Origin: an uncultured Aquabacterium sp.
Lineage (GTDB): Bacteria > Pseudomonadota > Gammaproteobacteria > Burkholderiales > Burkholderiaceae_C
Assembly: GCF_913773725.1 (NCBI RefSeq)
Contig: NZ_CAJYGK010000043.1
Coordinates: 1-46,426, forward strand
Direction: 5' to 3'
Length of the DNA stretch: 46,426 bases
The position numbers and the translations under genes were made by a program. The notes beneath the pieces are model-generated. The model saw nothing but the letters and a program-made list of their open reading frames with translations, ran no database searches and was not told the DNA's origin. This document shows, piece by piece, positions 24,781-33,386 of this stretch (position 1 is its first letter; the number at the start of each line of letters is the position of its first letter).

Positions 24781-25857
24781 TCAGGGTCTGAGCGACCAGA
24801 TCAGGGGGCAGTGGTCGGACAGCATCCGACCCTGCTCCCGCGGGTCATAAGACAGGCGCGCAAAGCGCCTGTTTGCGTTTCTGTCGGCCAGTCGGCGGTC
24901 GATGAGGATGTCGTCGATGTACTGGCTGTGCGTGTCCTGTGCGTCGCAGGGCAGGTAAGGCTGGCCCTCGGTGGCGCGCAGCAGGTCGGCGCCGGGCGGC
25001 TGCTGGTCGCTCCAGGCCTGGATGACGTTCAGTGGTGCCCGCTCGTCCGGGCCGGCCGGAAAGCGGGCGTCCTTGGCCAGGTGGCGGTTGAAATCGCCCA
25101 ACACGGCCAGGGCCACGCCCTCGCGCACGCGCTGGTCGATCCAGGCCTCGACCACCGGAACCTGCTGCTGCAGGCGCTGGCAGGGGGCGAAGCTGCGGTC
25201 GAGCTTGCCGGTGAAGCAGCCGCTCTTGAGGTGCACGGCCAGGACGCGCACCTCGCGCGGGGTGCCGGGCCACAGGCTGATGTCGGCGCCGGCTCGGCTG
25301 GTGCCATCGACATCCAGGGCAGCCAGGTCGCCGTTGCAGCGGTAGGGCAGGCCCTCACGGATGGCAAAGCCGACCTTTTGCGGGTGGGCGCGTTGCACGA
25401 AGCAGTCCACCCGCCAGCCTTGCCGGAAGACGAGCCGGGCGGCCTCGGGGCCGTCCACTTCCTGCAGCGCCACCACATCGACCTGCTCGCGCTGGCGCAG
25501 GCGATCGGCGTGGTGCGCCAGGGCGTCCAGGTCGGCCAGAGAGCGCCGTGGCGGCGGGGTGCGGCCCGGCGTGCAGGGCAGGGCGCGTTCGCGGCTGGCC
25601 GGTTGCTGGCGCACGCAGCGCGCCGACAGTTCCTCGTGCACCGCGGGGCTCATCAGCCATTCCAGGTTCCACGTCGCCAGCGTCAGGCCAGCATGGGTGT
25701 CGAGGCTGGTGCTGCCGCCCAGGCCGAAGAGGGCGGCGTGGCCGGAGGTGGCCGTCGAGAGGGCAACGGCCGCCTGCACGGCGGGGCGTGCCCAGGAAGC
25801 CCAGAGGCGGCGCAGCCAGGTGCGCGACCCACCGGCCAAGGTCAGGAACGAGAACAC
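24781..25857 (-). CDS. Endonuclease/exonuclease/phosphatase-family protein
   Basis: 358 residues with the EEP fold of metal-dependent nucleases and phosphoesterases. Seen: TWNLEWL (about 62), VDVVALQEVDG (metal-binding Glu, about 124), VLAVHLKSGC (about 208), VLGDFNRH (about 255) and MLSDHCPLIW at the C-terminus, which carry the expected Asn, Glu, Asp and His ligands. The N-terminus has a hydrophobic, Arg-containing stretch ending in SGHAAL that may be an export signal, which would make it extracytoplasmic. The substrate is unknown. The insert of about 40 residues after the first motif (Pro/Arg-rich) is not part of the core fold. Confidence 0.82.
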   Translation of the reverse strand: MFSFLTLAGGSRTWLRRLWASWARPAVQAAVALSTATSGHAALFGLGGSTSLDTHAGLTLATWNLEWLMSPAVHEELSARCVRQQPASRERALPCTPGRTPPPRRSLADLDALAHHADRLRQREQVDVVALQEVDGPEAARLVFRQGWRVDCFVQRAHPQKVGFAIREGLPYRCNGDLAALDVDGTSRAGADISLWPGTPREVRVLAVHLKSGCFTGKLDRSFAPCQRLQQQVPVVEAWIDQRVREGVALAVLGDFNRHLAKDARFPAGPDERAPLNVIQAWSDQQPPGADLLRATEGQPYLPCDAQDTHSQYIDDILIDRRLADRNANRRFARLSYDPREQGRMLSDHCPLIWSLRP

Positions 25858-25982
25858 AGACAGGGCTCCGAAGCGGTGATCGGGGCCGCCATCATCGGGC
25901 CAAAACCGGCCCGCGCCACCCGCCCCACCCGCGCGGGGGAGGCGGCTGACGCCGGGCGAGGGGCTGCCCTGCCCGCCGCGGT

Positions 25983-26888
25983 TCAGAGGCCGAGCGCGGC
26001 GCGGTCCAGGCTGTAGTTCTGCGGGCCGGCCGCCGCGATCTTGATGGCGCCGATGCGGTTGGCCAGTGCCACCGACTTCACCAGGTCCCAGCCCTGCGAC
26101 AGGCCGTACAGCAGGCCGCCGCGGAAGGCGTCACCGCAGCCGGTGGGGTCGACCACGGCGTCGGCCTTGACGCCGGGCACATGGGTCTTCTCGCCCTGGA
26201 TCCAGACGTTGCAGCCCTCGGCACCCAGCGTCTCGATCAGGCCCTTCAGGTGCGACCTGGACAGCTCGGCCAGGCTCTGGCCGGTGCGTTCGGCCAGCAT
26301 CTTGCCTTCGTAGTCGTTGACGGCGACCCAGGTGGCCTGCGACACGAAGCGCTTGAGCTCGTCGCCGTCGAACATCGGCAGGCCCTGGCCCGGGTCGAAC
26401 ACGAAGGGGATGCCGGCGGCCTGCAGCTGCTCGGCGTGCTGGATCATGGCGTCGCGGCCATCGGGGGCAATGATGGCCAGCTGGATCGTCGGGTCGGCGT
26501 CGATGCGCTGGATGTGGGCCTGCTGCATCGCCCCGGGGTGGAAGGCCGTGATCTGGTTGTTGTCCTGGTCGGTGATGATGATGGCCTGGGCGGTGTAGCT
26601 GTCATCGACCGTGCGAACGTGGTCCATGCGCACGCCCCAGTGCTGCATGCGCTGGCGGTAGGGCAGGCCGTCGCTGCCCAGCGTGGCCATCACCACCGGC
26701 GCGCCGCCGAGTTGATGCAGGCTGTAGGCGATGTTGCCGGCGCAGCCGCCGAATTCGCGGCGCAGCGACGGCACCAGGAAGGACACGTTCAGGATGTGGA
26801 CCTGTTCCGGCAGGATCTGCTGGGCAAAGCGGCCAGGGAAGGTGGTGATGGTGTCAAAGGCCAGGGAGCCGCAGATCAGGACGGACAT
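25983..26888 (-). CDS. PfkB-family carbohydrate/nucleoside kinase (adenosine-kinase-like)
   Basis: 301-residue ribokinase-fold kinase. Seen: CGSLAFDTI at the start, the PfkB signature region FGGCAGNIAYSLHQLGG (about 47-63), and the ATP/catalytic segment VVDPTGCGDAFRGGLLYG (about 247-264) with the base Asp of GCGD. Members of this branch are often annotated as adenosine kinase or carbohydrate kinase; the substrate cannot be fixed from sequence. It lies 36 bases after the DUF3426 gene on the same strand. Confidence 0.88.
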   Translation of the reverse strand: MSVLICGSLAFDTITTFPGRFAQQILPEQVHILNVSFLVPSLRREFGGCAGNIAYSLHQLGGAPVVMATLGSDGLPYRQRMQHWGVRMDHVRTVDDSYTAQAIIITDQDNNQITAFHPGAMQQAHIQRIDADPTIQLAIIAPDGRDAMIQHAEQLQAAGIPFVFDPGQGLPMFDGDELKRFVSQATWVAVNDYEGKMLAERTGQSLAELSRSHLKGLIETLGAEGCNVWIQGEKTHVPGVKADAVVDPTGCGDAFRGGLLYGLSQGWDLVKSVALANRIGAIKIAAAGPQNYSLDRAALGL

Positions 26889-26924
26889 CGTCTTCTCCGA
26901 GAAAGTGCAAAGCCTGAAAGCGTA

Positions 26925-28592
26925 TCAGGGATAGAAGAGCTCGGCGGTGTAGCCGGCCGGGCTCAGTGCACTCACCTTGAGGTCCCACAACAGCGTGGTG
27001 CTGTGCCCCGGCGGCACGGCCTCGGGCAGCGGGCCGGAGGCGACCAGGCTGCGGGGGTTGTCCGTGCGCGGCTCCGCCGTGTCCAGCCAGCGGGCCTCTC
27101 GGGGGGCGAAGGCGCGCCGTGCGATGACCGCGCCGTTGGCATCCGTCAGCGTCAGGTCGATGTGGGGCCAGGCCAGGCCGATGCGCGCGCGGTTGTGCAC
27201 GACCACCGCCAGCCGGTAGCGCTCGGCGCCTTCGGAGGTGGCGCGCACGAGGGTGGCACTCTCGACCTGCAGGTCGTCCAGGCGCAGGGGCGGCGCCAGC
27301 CGGCAGCCGACCAGGTCGCACCATTGCTGCAGCTGCGGACGGGTGTCCGGGTGGTGGGCGGCAATCAGGTCGCGGAACTGGTGTGTGAGCTGCAGGCCGA
27401 GCGCCAGCACCAGGGCCACCGTGGCGCCACCCAGGGCGGCCCGTGTGGCCGGATGCCGCCAGAAGGCCCGCCGCTGGGCCTGCTTCATGAACCCCGGCGT
27501 GGGCGGCGCCTGCTCGCGCAGACGCAGCCGGCTGCGTCCCCGGCGTTGGCTCGGCGGCGGCACCGGTTGTTCGGGCACGAAGTCGCTGTCACCGGCCTGC
27601 GGGGGGCGTGGCGCCGAAGGGGCAAGGGGCGGCTCGGACAGCGCCTCGGCCCCGGTGCGGGGTGCGGACGGCTCCTGCGTCTCGCCGGCAAGTGCCGCGG
27701 GCTCGACGCCTTCCCGCCACGCAGCCGGCGCTGGCTGCGACGGCGCCGCTGCGGGCAGGTCCTGGGCTTCGTCGGACAGGGCAGGTTCCGACAGCCCCCA
27801 TTCGTCGTCCAGATCCAGCAGGGCGTCGTTGGGGAACTGGGCGTCGGCGAATTCGGGGCCGTGCCGCCGGCGGAAGGCCGCCTTGCGGTCGCTGCGCGAG
27901 GGCATCAGAAAGCGCGAATCCAGCGCGTCGGACTCGTCGGTGCGCGGAACCTCGTCGTCGTCACGCGGGCCCCGCGTGGCCGCCTCGGCTGAGGAGACCA
28001 TGTCGGCTGGGGCGGCCTGTGCGGGCCCGGCTTCGTCTGCGGGCGCATCGGCATCCGGCACCAGGGCCACCGCGGTGTCCAGTTCGAAATCGGTGGCGGC
28101 GGGGCGCGGAGGTGGCTCGGGCGGGGCCGCCTCGAAGCGCGGGGTGTCGCGCCAGGGCATGGGCTGCTCGAACAGCTCGTCTGCGGCCGGCCAGGTGGGC
28201 GGCACGGTGTCGGGTGGCGGCGCCGTGACGTCGGCGGGCAGGTCGGCCACGATGCCAGCAGGCTCCGTGGGTTCGAACGCCGGTGGGGCGGTGTCTGCGC
28301 TGCGCCGGGTGAGGAAGGCCGGCAGGTCTTCGGCTTCCTGGAAGGGCGCAGCCTGCGTCGGGGGCGCGGCTGCGGGCGTGGCCGCCGCGCTGCTGCCAGC
28401 AGGGAAAGCGGCGGGGCTGGCCGGCGTGCTGCGCGGCGGGGGCGGTTCGGTGTCGAGGTCGAACAGCGTCGGGATCGCGTGAAAGACCTCGTTGCAGCGC
28501 CCACAGCGCACCCAGCCCTCAGAGACCTTGAGTTGGTCCTGAACGACCTTGAAGATGGTGCCGCAGTGGGTGCAACGGGTGGCGAGGCTCAT
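26925..28592 (-). CDS. Zinc-ribbon and DUF3426 membrane protein
   Basis: 555 residues. The N-terminus is an MJ0042-type zinc ribbon with C7, C10, C30 and C33 (CTHC ... CGRC). A long Pro/Ala/Glu-rich, low-complexity stretch follows (about 50-370), then one membrane segment (about 390-405, LGGATVALVLALGLQL) and a C-terminal DUF3426 domain with WCDLVGCRLAPP and LVASGPLPEAVPPGHSTTLLWDL. The function is unknown. Its place directly after prmA is conserved in Burkholderiales. The linker is unusually long and probably disordered. Confidence 0.88.
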   Translation of the reverse strand: MSLATRCTHCGTIFKVVQDQLKVSEGWVRCGRCNEVFHAIPTLFDLDTEPPPPRSTPASPAAFPAGSSAAATPAAAPPTQAAPFQEAEDLPAFLTRRSADTAPPAFEPTEPAGIVADLPADVTAPPPDTVPPTWPAADELFEQPMPWRDTPRFEAAPPEPPPRPAATDFELDTAVALVPDADAPADEAGPAQAAPADMVSSAEAATRGPRDDDEVPRTDESDALDSRFLMPSRSDRKAAFRRRHGPEFADAQFPNDALLDLDDEWGLSEPALSDEAQDLPAAAPSQPAPAAWREGVEPAALAGETQEPSAPRTGAEALSEPPLAPSAPRPPQAGDSDFVPEQPVPPPSQRRGRSRLRLREQAPPTPGFMKQAQRRAFWRHPATRAALGGATVALVLALGLQLTHQFRDLIAAHHPDTRPQLQQWCDLVGCRLAPPLRLDDLQVESATLVRATSEGAERYRLAVVVHNRARIGLAWPHIDLTLTDANGAVIARRAFAPREARWLDTAEPRTDNPRSLVASGPLPEAVPPGHSTTLLWDLKVSALSPAGYTAELFYP

Positions 28593-28626
28593 GACGCCTT
28601 CGTTTATGCCACCGTTTTGGCCGGAT

Positions 28627-29565
28627 TCACGCCGCCTTGCAGGCGGTCATCAGGATCCAGCCCTCTTCCGCGTTGGCGACCTGCAACTGCAGGCCGACCT
28701 CGGCGTAGGCGTCCTTGAGTTCCTGCTCCTGGCGGGCCAGGATGCCGGCCAGCACCAGATGACCACCGGCTGCCACATGGCCGGCCAGCAGCGGCGCGAG
28801 CATCTTCAGCGGGGTGGCCAGGATGTTGGCCAGCACCACGGGGTAGGCGCCTTTCGCCGCGCCCACCAGATCGGGCAGACCGACCAGCAGCGGCAGGGCA
28901 CCGTTCGCATCCTTCAGGTGGGCGACGTTGGCTTCGGCGTTGGCCAGCGTGGCCTCGACCGCGGCCGGGTCGATGTCGACCGCATCGGCCCACTTTGCGC
29001 CATGCAGCAGCGCGCCGATGGCCAGGATGCCCGAGCCGCAGCCGTAATCGAGCACGGTCTGGCCCTGGTAGGCCGACGCGTTCTGCGCGATCCACTTCAG
29101 GCACATGCGGGTGGTCGGGTGGGTGCCGGTGCCGAAGGCCAGGCCCGGGTCCAGTCGCATCGCCACGGTGGCAGCGGCCGGCACCTCGTGCCAGGTCGGC
29201 ACGATCCAGAACATGTCGGTGATGGGCACGGGCTGGAACTGCGACTGGGTCAGGCGCACCCAGTCCTGCTCGTCCACGGGCTGGATACCCTGGACGTGGA
29301 TGTCGGCGGCCCATTCCTGGGCCAGAATCAGCGTGACGGCTTCCAGCGCCTCGGTCTCGCTCGGGAACAGGCTCTTGATCGTCGAGCGCTGCCACGCCTC
29401 GCGCGGCACCGGCATGCCGGGCTCACCCCACAGGGCCTCTTCGTGCTCGGTGTCGGCGTCGGCGTCTTCGACCGAGACGGACAGGGCCTCGACCTCCATG
29501 AGCGCGTCGCTCAGGGTGTCGACTTCGGCCTCTTTGGCCAGCAGGGTGAGTTCAAACAGGGGCAT
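28627..29565 (-). CDS. prmA: Ribosomal protein L11 methyltransferase
   Basis: Trimethylates lysines of ribosomal protein L11. The 312-residue protein has a Glu/Asp-rich N-terminal substrate-binding domain with FGTGTHPTTRMCLKWI, and the SAM-binding core TVLDYGCGSGILAIGALLHGA, VDIDPAAVEATLANAEAN and VVLANILATPL (the NILA-type motif IV). It is cytoplasmic. It lies 24 bases after accC and is probably cotranscribed with it. Confidence 0.95.
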   Translation of the reverse strand: MPLFELTLLAKEAEVDTLSDALMEVEALSVSVEDADADTEHEEALWGEPGMPVPREAWQRSTIKSLFPSETEALEAVTLILAQEWAADIHVQGIQPVDEQDWVRLTQSQFQPVPITDMFWIVPTWHEVPAAATVAMRLDPGLAFGTGTHPTTRMCLKWIAQNASAYQGQTVLDYGCGSGILAIGALLHGAKWADAVDIDPAAVEATLANAEANVAHLKDANGALPLLVGLPDLVGAAKGAYPVVLANILATPLKMLAPLLAGHVAAGGHLVLAGILARQEQELKDAYAEVGLQLQVANAEEGWILMTACKAA

Positions 29566-29589
29566 GTCGGTGCTGCAGGGAAAGGCCGC

Positions 29590-30939
<1,350 letters not shown>

Positions 30940-30949
30940 GGGCGCGCCC

Positions 30950-31420
30950 TTATTCGACGATGAACAGGGGCTGGCCGTATTCGACAGGCTGGCCGTTCTC
31001 GACCAGGATCTTGGAGATGACGCCGTCCTTGTCGGACTCGATCTCGTTCATGATCTTCATCGCTTCGATGATGCAGACGGCCTGGCCGGCCTTGACGGTG
31101 TCACCGACTTCGGCGAAGGCCTTGGCGCCGGGCGACGAGGCGCGGTAGAAGGTGCCGACCATCGGCGACTTGACCACATGGCCGGTCTCGACCGGGGCGG
31201 CCGGCGCGGCTTCGGCGGCCGGGACTGCAGCAGCCGGGGCAGCGGCGGCCGCAGCGGGGGCGGCGGCCACGGCTTGCTGGGCGACCGGCATCGTCATCAC
31301 CACCGGCTGGGCGCCGGCCTTCACGATGCGGACCTTGCCGTCGGCCTCGGTGATCTCCAGTTCGGACACATTGGATTCCGACACCAGGTCGATCAGGGTT
31401 TTCAGTTTGCGCAAGTCCAT
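30950..31420 (-). CDS. accB: Acetyl-CoA carboxylase biotin carboxyl carrier protein
   Basis: 156 residues from ATG 31420. N-terminal segment [16 protein letters not shown], an Ala/Pro-rich flexible linker (about 45-78), and the C-terminal biotinyl domain with the biotin-accepting lysine K122 in [15 protein letters not shown] purine-rich GGAGAG lies about 7 bases before this ATG and fixes the start; the frame is open further upstream by chance. Gene order aroQ-accB-accC is a common proteobacterial arrangement. Confidence 0.97.
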   Translation of the reverse strand: MDLRKLKTLIDLVSESNVSELEITEADGKVRIVKAGAQPVVMTMPVAQQAVAAAPAAAAAAPAAAVPAAEAAPAAPVETGHVVKSPMVGTFYRASSPGAKAFAEVGDTVKAGQAVCIIEAMKIMNEIESDKDGVISKILVENGQPVEYGQPLFIVE

Positions 31421-31514
31421 GTTGGCTCTCTCCAGCAAATGCGTCGGGCGGGGTACGCCCGTGTGTGATGCGTGGTCCGGGGACGGGTTGGGCTCCCGGA
31501 CGGGTAAAGAAGGT

Positions 31515-31973
31515 TCAGCCTTGAGGCTGGGCAGGTGGGGCACCCAGGCGGTCCAGGGCGGCGTCCACCGCCAGCCGGTAGCCCGCCGCCCCCAATCCCA
31601 CGATCACGCCCTCGGCGAGGTCGGAAAAATAGGAGTGGTGTCGGAATGGCTCGCGCCGGTGGACGTTGGACAGGTGCACTTCGATGAAGGGCAGGGCCAC
31701 GCCGGCGAAGGCATCGCGCAGGGCCACGCTGGTGTGCGTGAACGCGCCGGGATTGATGACGATGAACTGGGTGCCGTCGGTCCGTGCCGCATGCACGCGG
31801 TCGATCAGCACGCCTTCGTGGTTGCTCTGGAACGTGTCCAGCCGGGCACCCCGGGTGGCGGCATGCTCGACCAGTCCGGCGTTGATCTGCTCCAGGGTGG
31901 TGGCACCATAGACCTGCGGTTCACGGGTGCCCAGCAGGTTGAGGTTCGGGCCGTGGAGAACAAGAATCTGCAT
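31515..31973 (-). CDS. aroQ: 3-dehydroquinate dehydratase, type II
   Basis: Dodecameric type II dehydroquinase of 152 residues, third step of the shikimate pathway. Seen: [20 protein letters not shown] (Asn and the catalytic-loop Arg and Tyr), then [16 protein letters not shown], then the catalytic His region [22 protein letters not shown] 31973 matches the family start. A sigma-70-type promoter and a leader hairpin precede it, making aroQ the first gene of a probable aroQ-accB-accC-prmA transcript. Confidence 0.97.
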   Translation of the reverse strand: MQILVLHGPNLNLLGTREPQVYGATTLEQINAGLVEHAATRGARLDTFQSNHEGVLIDRVHAARTDGTQFIVINPGAFTHTSVALRDAFAGVALPFIEVHLSNVHRREPFRHHSYFSDLAEGVIVGLGAAGYRLAVDAALDRLGAPPAQPQG

Positions 31974-31987
31974 GCTCGGTTGGTCCG

Positions 31988-32022
31988 CCCCTCGCGTGGT
32001 TTTCAAACCACCGTTTGAGGGG
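31988..32022 (-). promoter_or_regulatory. Leader hairpin upstream of aroQ
   Basis: Nested inverted repeat: CCCCTC (31988-31993) with GAGGGG (32017-32022), and inside it GTGGTTT (31996-32002) with AAACCAC (32005-32011). In the minus-strand mRNA the 3' arm reads GAGGGG, the best Shine-Dalgarno-like sequence near aroQ, 14 bases before the ATG. The structure could therefore limit ribosome access. No T-tract follows, so a simple terminator is less likely. Confidence 0.55.
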
Positions 32023-32048
32023 CCGGCCAAGAAAATGAAAGTAGGCGG

Positions 32049-32076
32049 ATTTTAGGGGCAAATAAGCGCAAATCAA
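32049..32076 (-). promoter_or_regulatory. Sigma-70-type promoter of aroQ-accB-accC
   Basis: On the minus strand, TTGATT (-35, plus coordinates 32071-32076) and TAAAAT (-10, 32049-32054) are 16 bases apart in an A+T-rich island. The predicted start near 32042 gives a leader of about 69 bases that includes the hairpin at 31988-32022. Confidence 0.6.
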
Positions 32077-32151
32077 GTCATTGCAAAGTTCGTGACTTGT
32101 GGTAAGCGCGGCGCGTTCAACGTGTCGGTTTCAGCGTCGGTCCGGCCCGGT

Positions 32152-32760
32152 TCACGCGATGGCGCCCGCCCAGGCCGCCAGTTCCTCGTAGTGGGTGGCG
32201 CCCATCTTGCGCTGACGAATGCGGCCCTGCGCATCGACCAGCACCGTGAACGGCAGCCCCCCTGCCGTGTTGCCCAATGAGGCCGCCAGGTCCGTGCCGT
32301 CCATGCCGGCCAGGCCGATCGGAAAGCGCACGGGGGTGCGGCCGAGGAATTCTCTCACGGGTGTCGGCCCGTCGATGGCCAGTCCGACCACCTGCCAGCC
32401 GCGGGGTCCGAAGGCCTCGTGGAAGCGGTCGAGTTCGGGCATCTCCTTGACGCACGGTGGGCACCAGGTGGCCCAGAAGTTGATCAGCAGCGGCCGGCCT
32501 TGGAGGGCGGCCCAGTCCAGCGGGCCGCCCGATGGTTGCTCGAACTGATGCTGCCAGAAGCCATCCGGCAGCAGGTCGCCATCCGCTCCGGCAAGGGCCG
32601 CATCCGGAGCAGCGCCTGCCGCGGGGGTCGATGACCGGGTCGCCCACCAGGCACCCAGGCCGGTGGCGCCGAGGCCGGCCGCCGCGAACAGCAGGGTGCG
32701 ACGCCGTGTCGACGAAGGTGTTTCCGGTGGGGGGGAGGGGGGAGTCGGCGTGTCGGACAT
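32152..32760 (-). CDS. TlpA-family protein-disulfide reductase (periplasmic, Tat-like signal)
   Basis: 202 residues. The N-terminus carries STRRRTLLFAAAGLGATG (about 17-34), a twin-arginine-like export or anchor signal. The rest is a thioredoxin-fold domain with INFWATWCPPCVKEMPELD, redox cysteines C100 and C103, and the cis-proline region GGLPFTVLVDAQGRI. TlpA/ResA proteins reduce disulfides in the periplasm, for example for cytochrome c maturation; the partner here is unknown. It is the last gene of an apparent operon with the molybdopterin oxidoreductase and a hypothetical protein. Confidence 0.9.
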   Translation of the reverse strand: MSDTPTPPSPPPETPSSTRRRTLLFAAAGLGATGLGAWWATRSSTPAAGAAPDAALAGADGDLLPDGFWQHQFEQPSGGPLDWAALQGRPLLINFWATWCPPCVKEMPELDRFHEAFGPRGWQVVGLAIDGPTPVREFLGRTPVRFPIGLAGMDGTDLAASLGNTAGGLPFTVLVDAQGRIRQRKMGATHYEELAAWAGAIA

Positions 32761-32774
32761 CAGGGGGCAGAAAG

Positions 32775-33386
32775 TCAGAAAGAGTTGGTCGCCGCATCGG
32801 GCGTGGCCGGCTCGGCCAGCAGTCGGGTCAGGGCCTGAAGGTCTCCGCGATCGGTCCGGCCGCGGGCGTCCGGTTTCAGCGCGCCCCGCAGGTCGTCTGC
32901 GTCCAGGATGGTGAGGTGCAGGCCGATGGGTTCACCCAGGGCCGGGCAGGGGATGGTCAGGCTGAGGCGGTCGACTTCGCTGCCTCGAGGGCCGGGCACG
33001 CTGCCGACGTCGTAGTCCACGCCCTTGTTGAGCAGCGTGATCTCGGCGGACTTGCTGTCGTCGCAGTACAGCTGGAGGTGGATGTCGTTCAGGCGCGTGG
33101 CGGTGCCCCGCCACACGGCACCGGTCAGATGGGGGCGAAACTCCGACAACCGTTCCATCCACACGGCGGCCAGCTCGCGCAGGGCCCGCAGCTCGGCTGG
33201 CTGGGTGTCGGCGCAGAAGATGGACAGGTACTCGAAGACGGCCGATTCCACCTGGTCGTTGTCGGGCAGCGGCGCGCGGCTGCCCAGGCCCAGCTGCTTG
33301 ACGGCGCGGCGCTTGGCCTGACCGTACTCCAGGCCTTCTTCGACCACGATGCGGGCCGCGGTGGCGGCGATGTCCTCGGTGCTCAT
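32775..33386 (-). CDS. Conserved hypothetical protein, Burkholderiales-type
   Basis: 203 residues, no signal peptide or membrane segment. It has a helical N-terminus (ARIVVEEGLEYGQAKRRAVKQLGL) and a mixed alpha/beta centre with DIHLQLYCDDSKSAEITLL and DYDVGSVPG. I do not recognise a catalytic motif. Similar proteins may carry unreliable enzyme names, so I give none. The start overlaps the stop of the molybdopterin oxidoreductase gene by 4 bases (ATGA), and the stop lies 14 bases before tlpA, so the three are likely translated together. Confidence 0.75.
   Translation of the reverse strand: MSTEDIAATAARIVVEEGLEYGQAKRRAVKQLGLGSRAPLPDNDQVESAVFEYLSIFCADTQPAELRALRELAAVWMERLSEFRPHLTGAVWRGTATRLNDIHLQLYCDDSKSAEITLLNKGVDYDVGSVPGPRGSEVDRLSLTIPCPALGEPIGLHLTILDADDLRGALKPDARGRTDRGDLQALTRLLAEPATPDAATNSF

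Noticed and set aside
24746..24782. Possible terminator between gpmA and the phosphatase-family gene (GATCCA ... TGGATC)
   Set aside because: Only 6 bp of perfect pairing around a 23-base loop and no T-tract; too weak to list.
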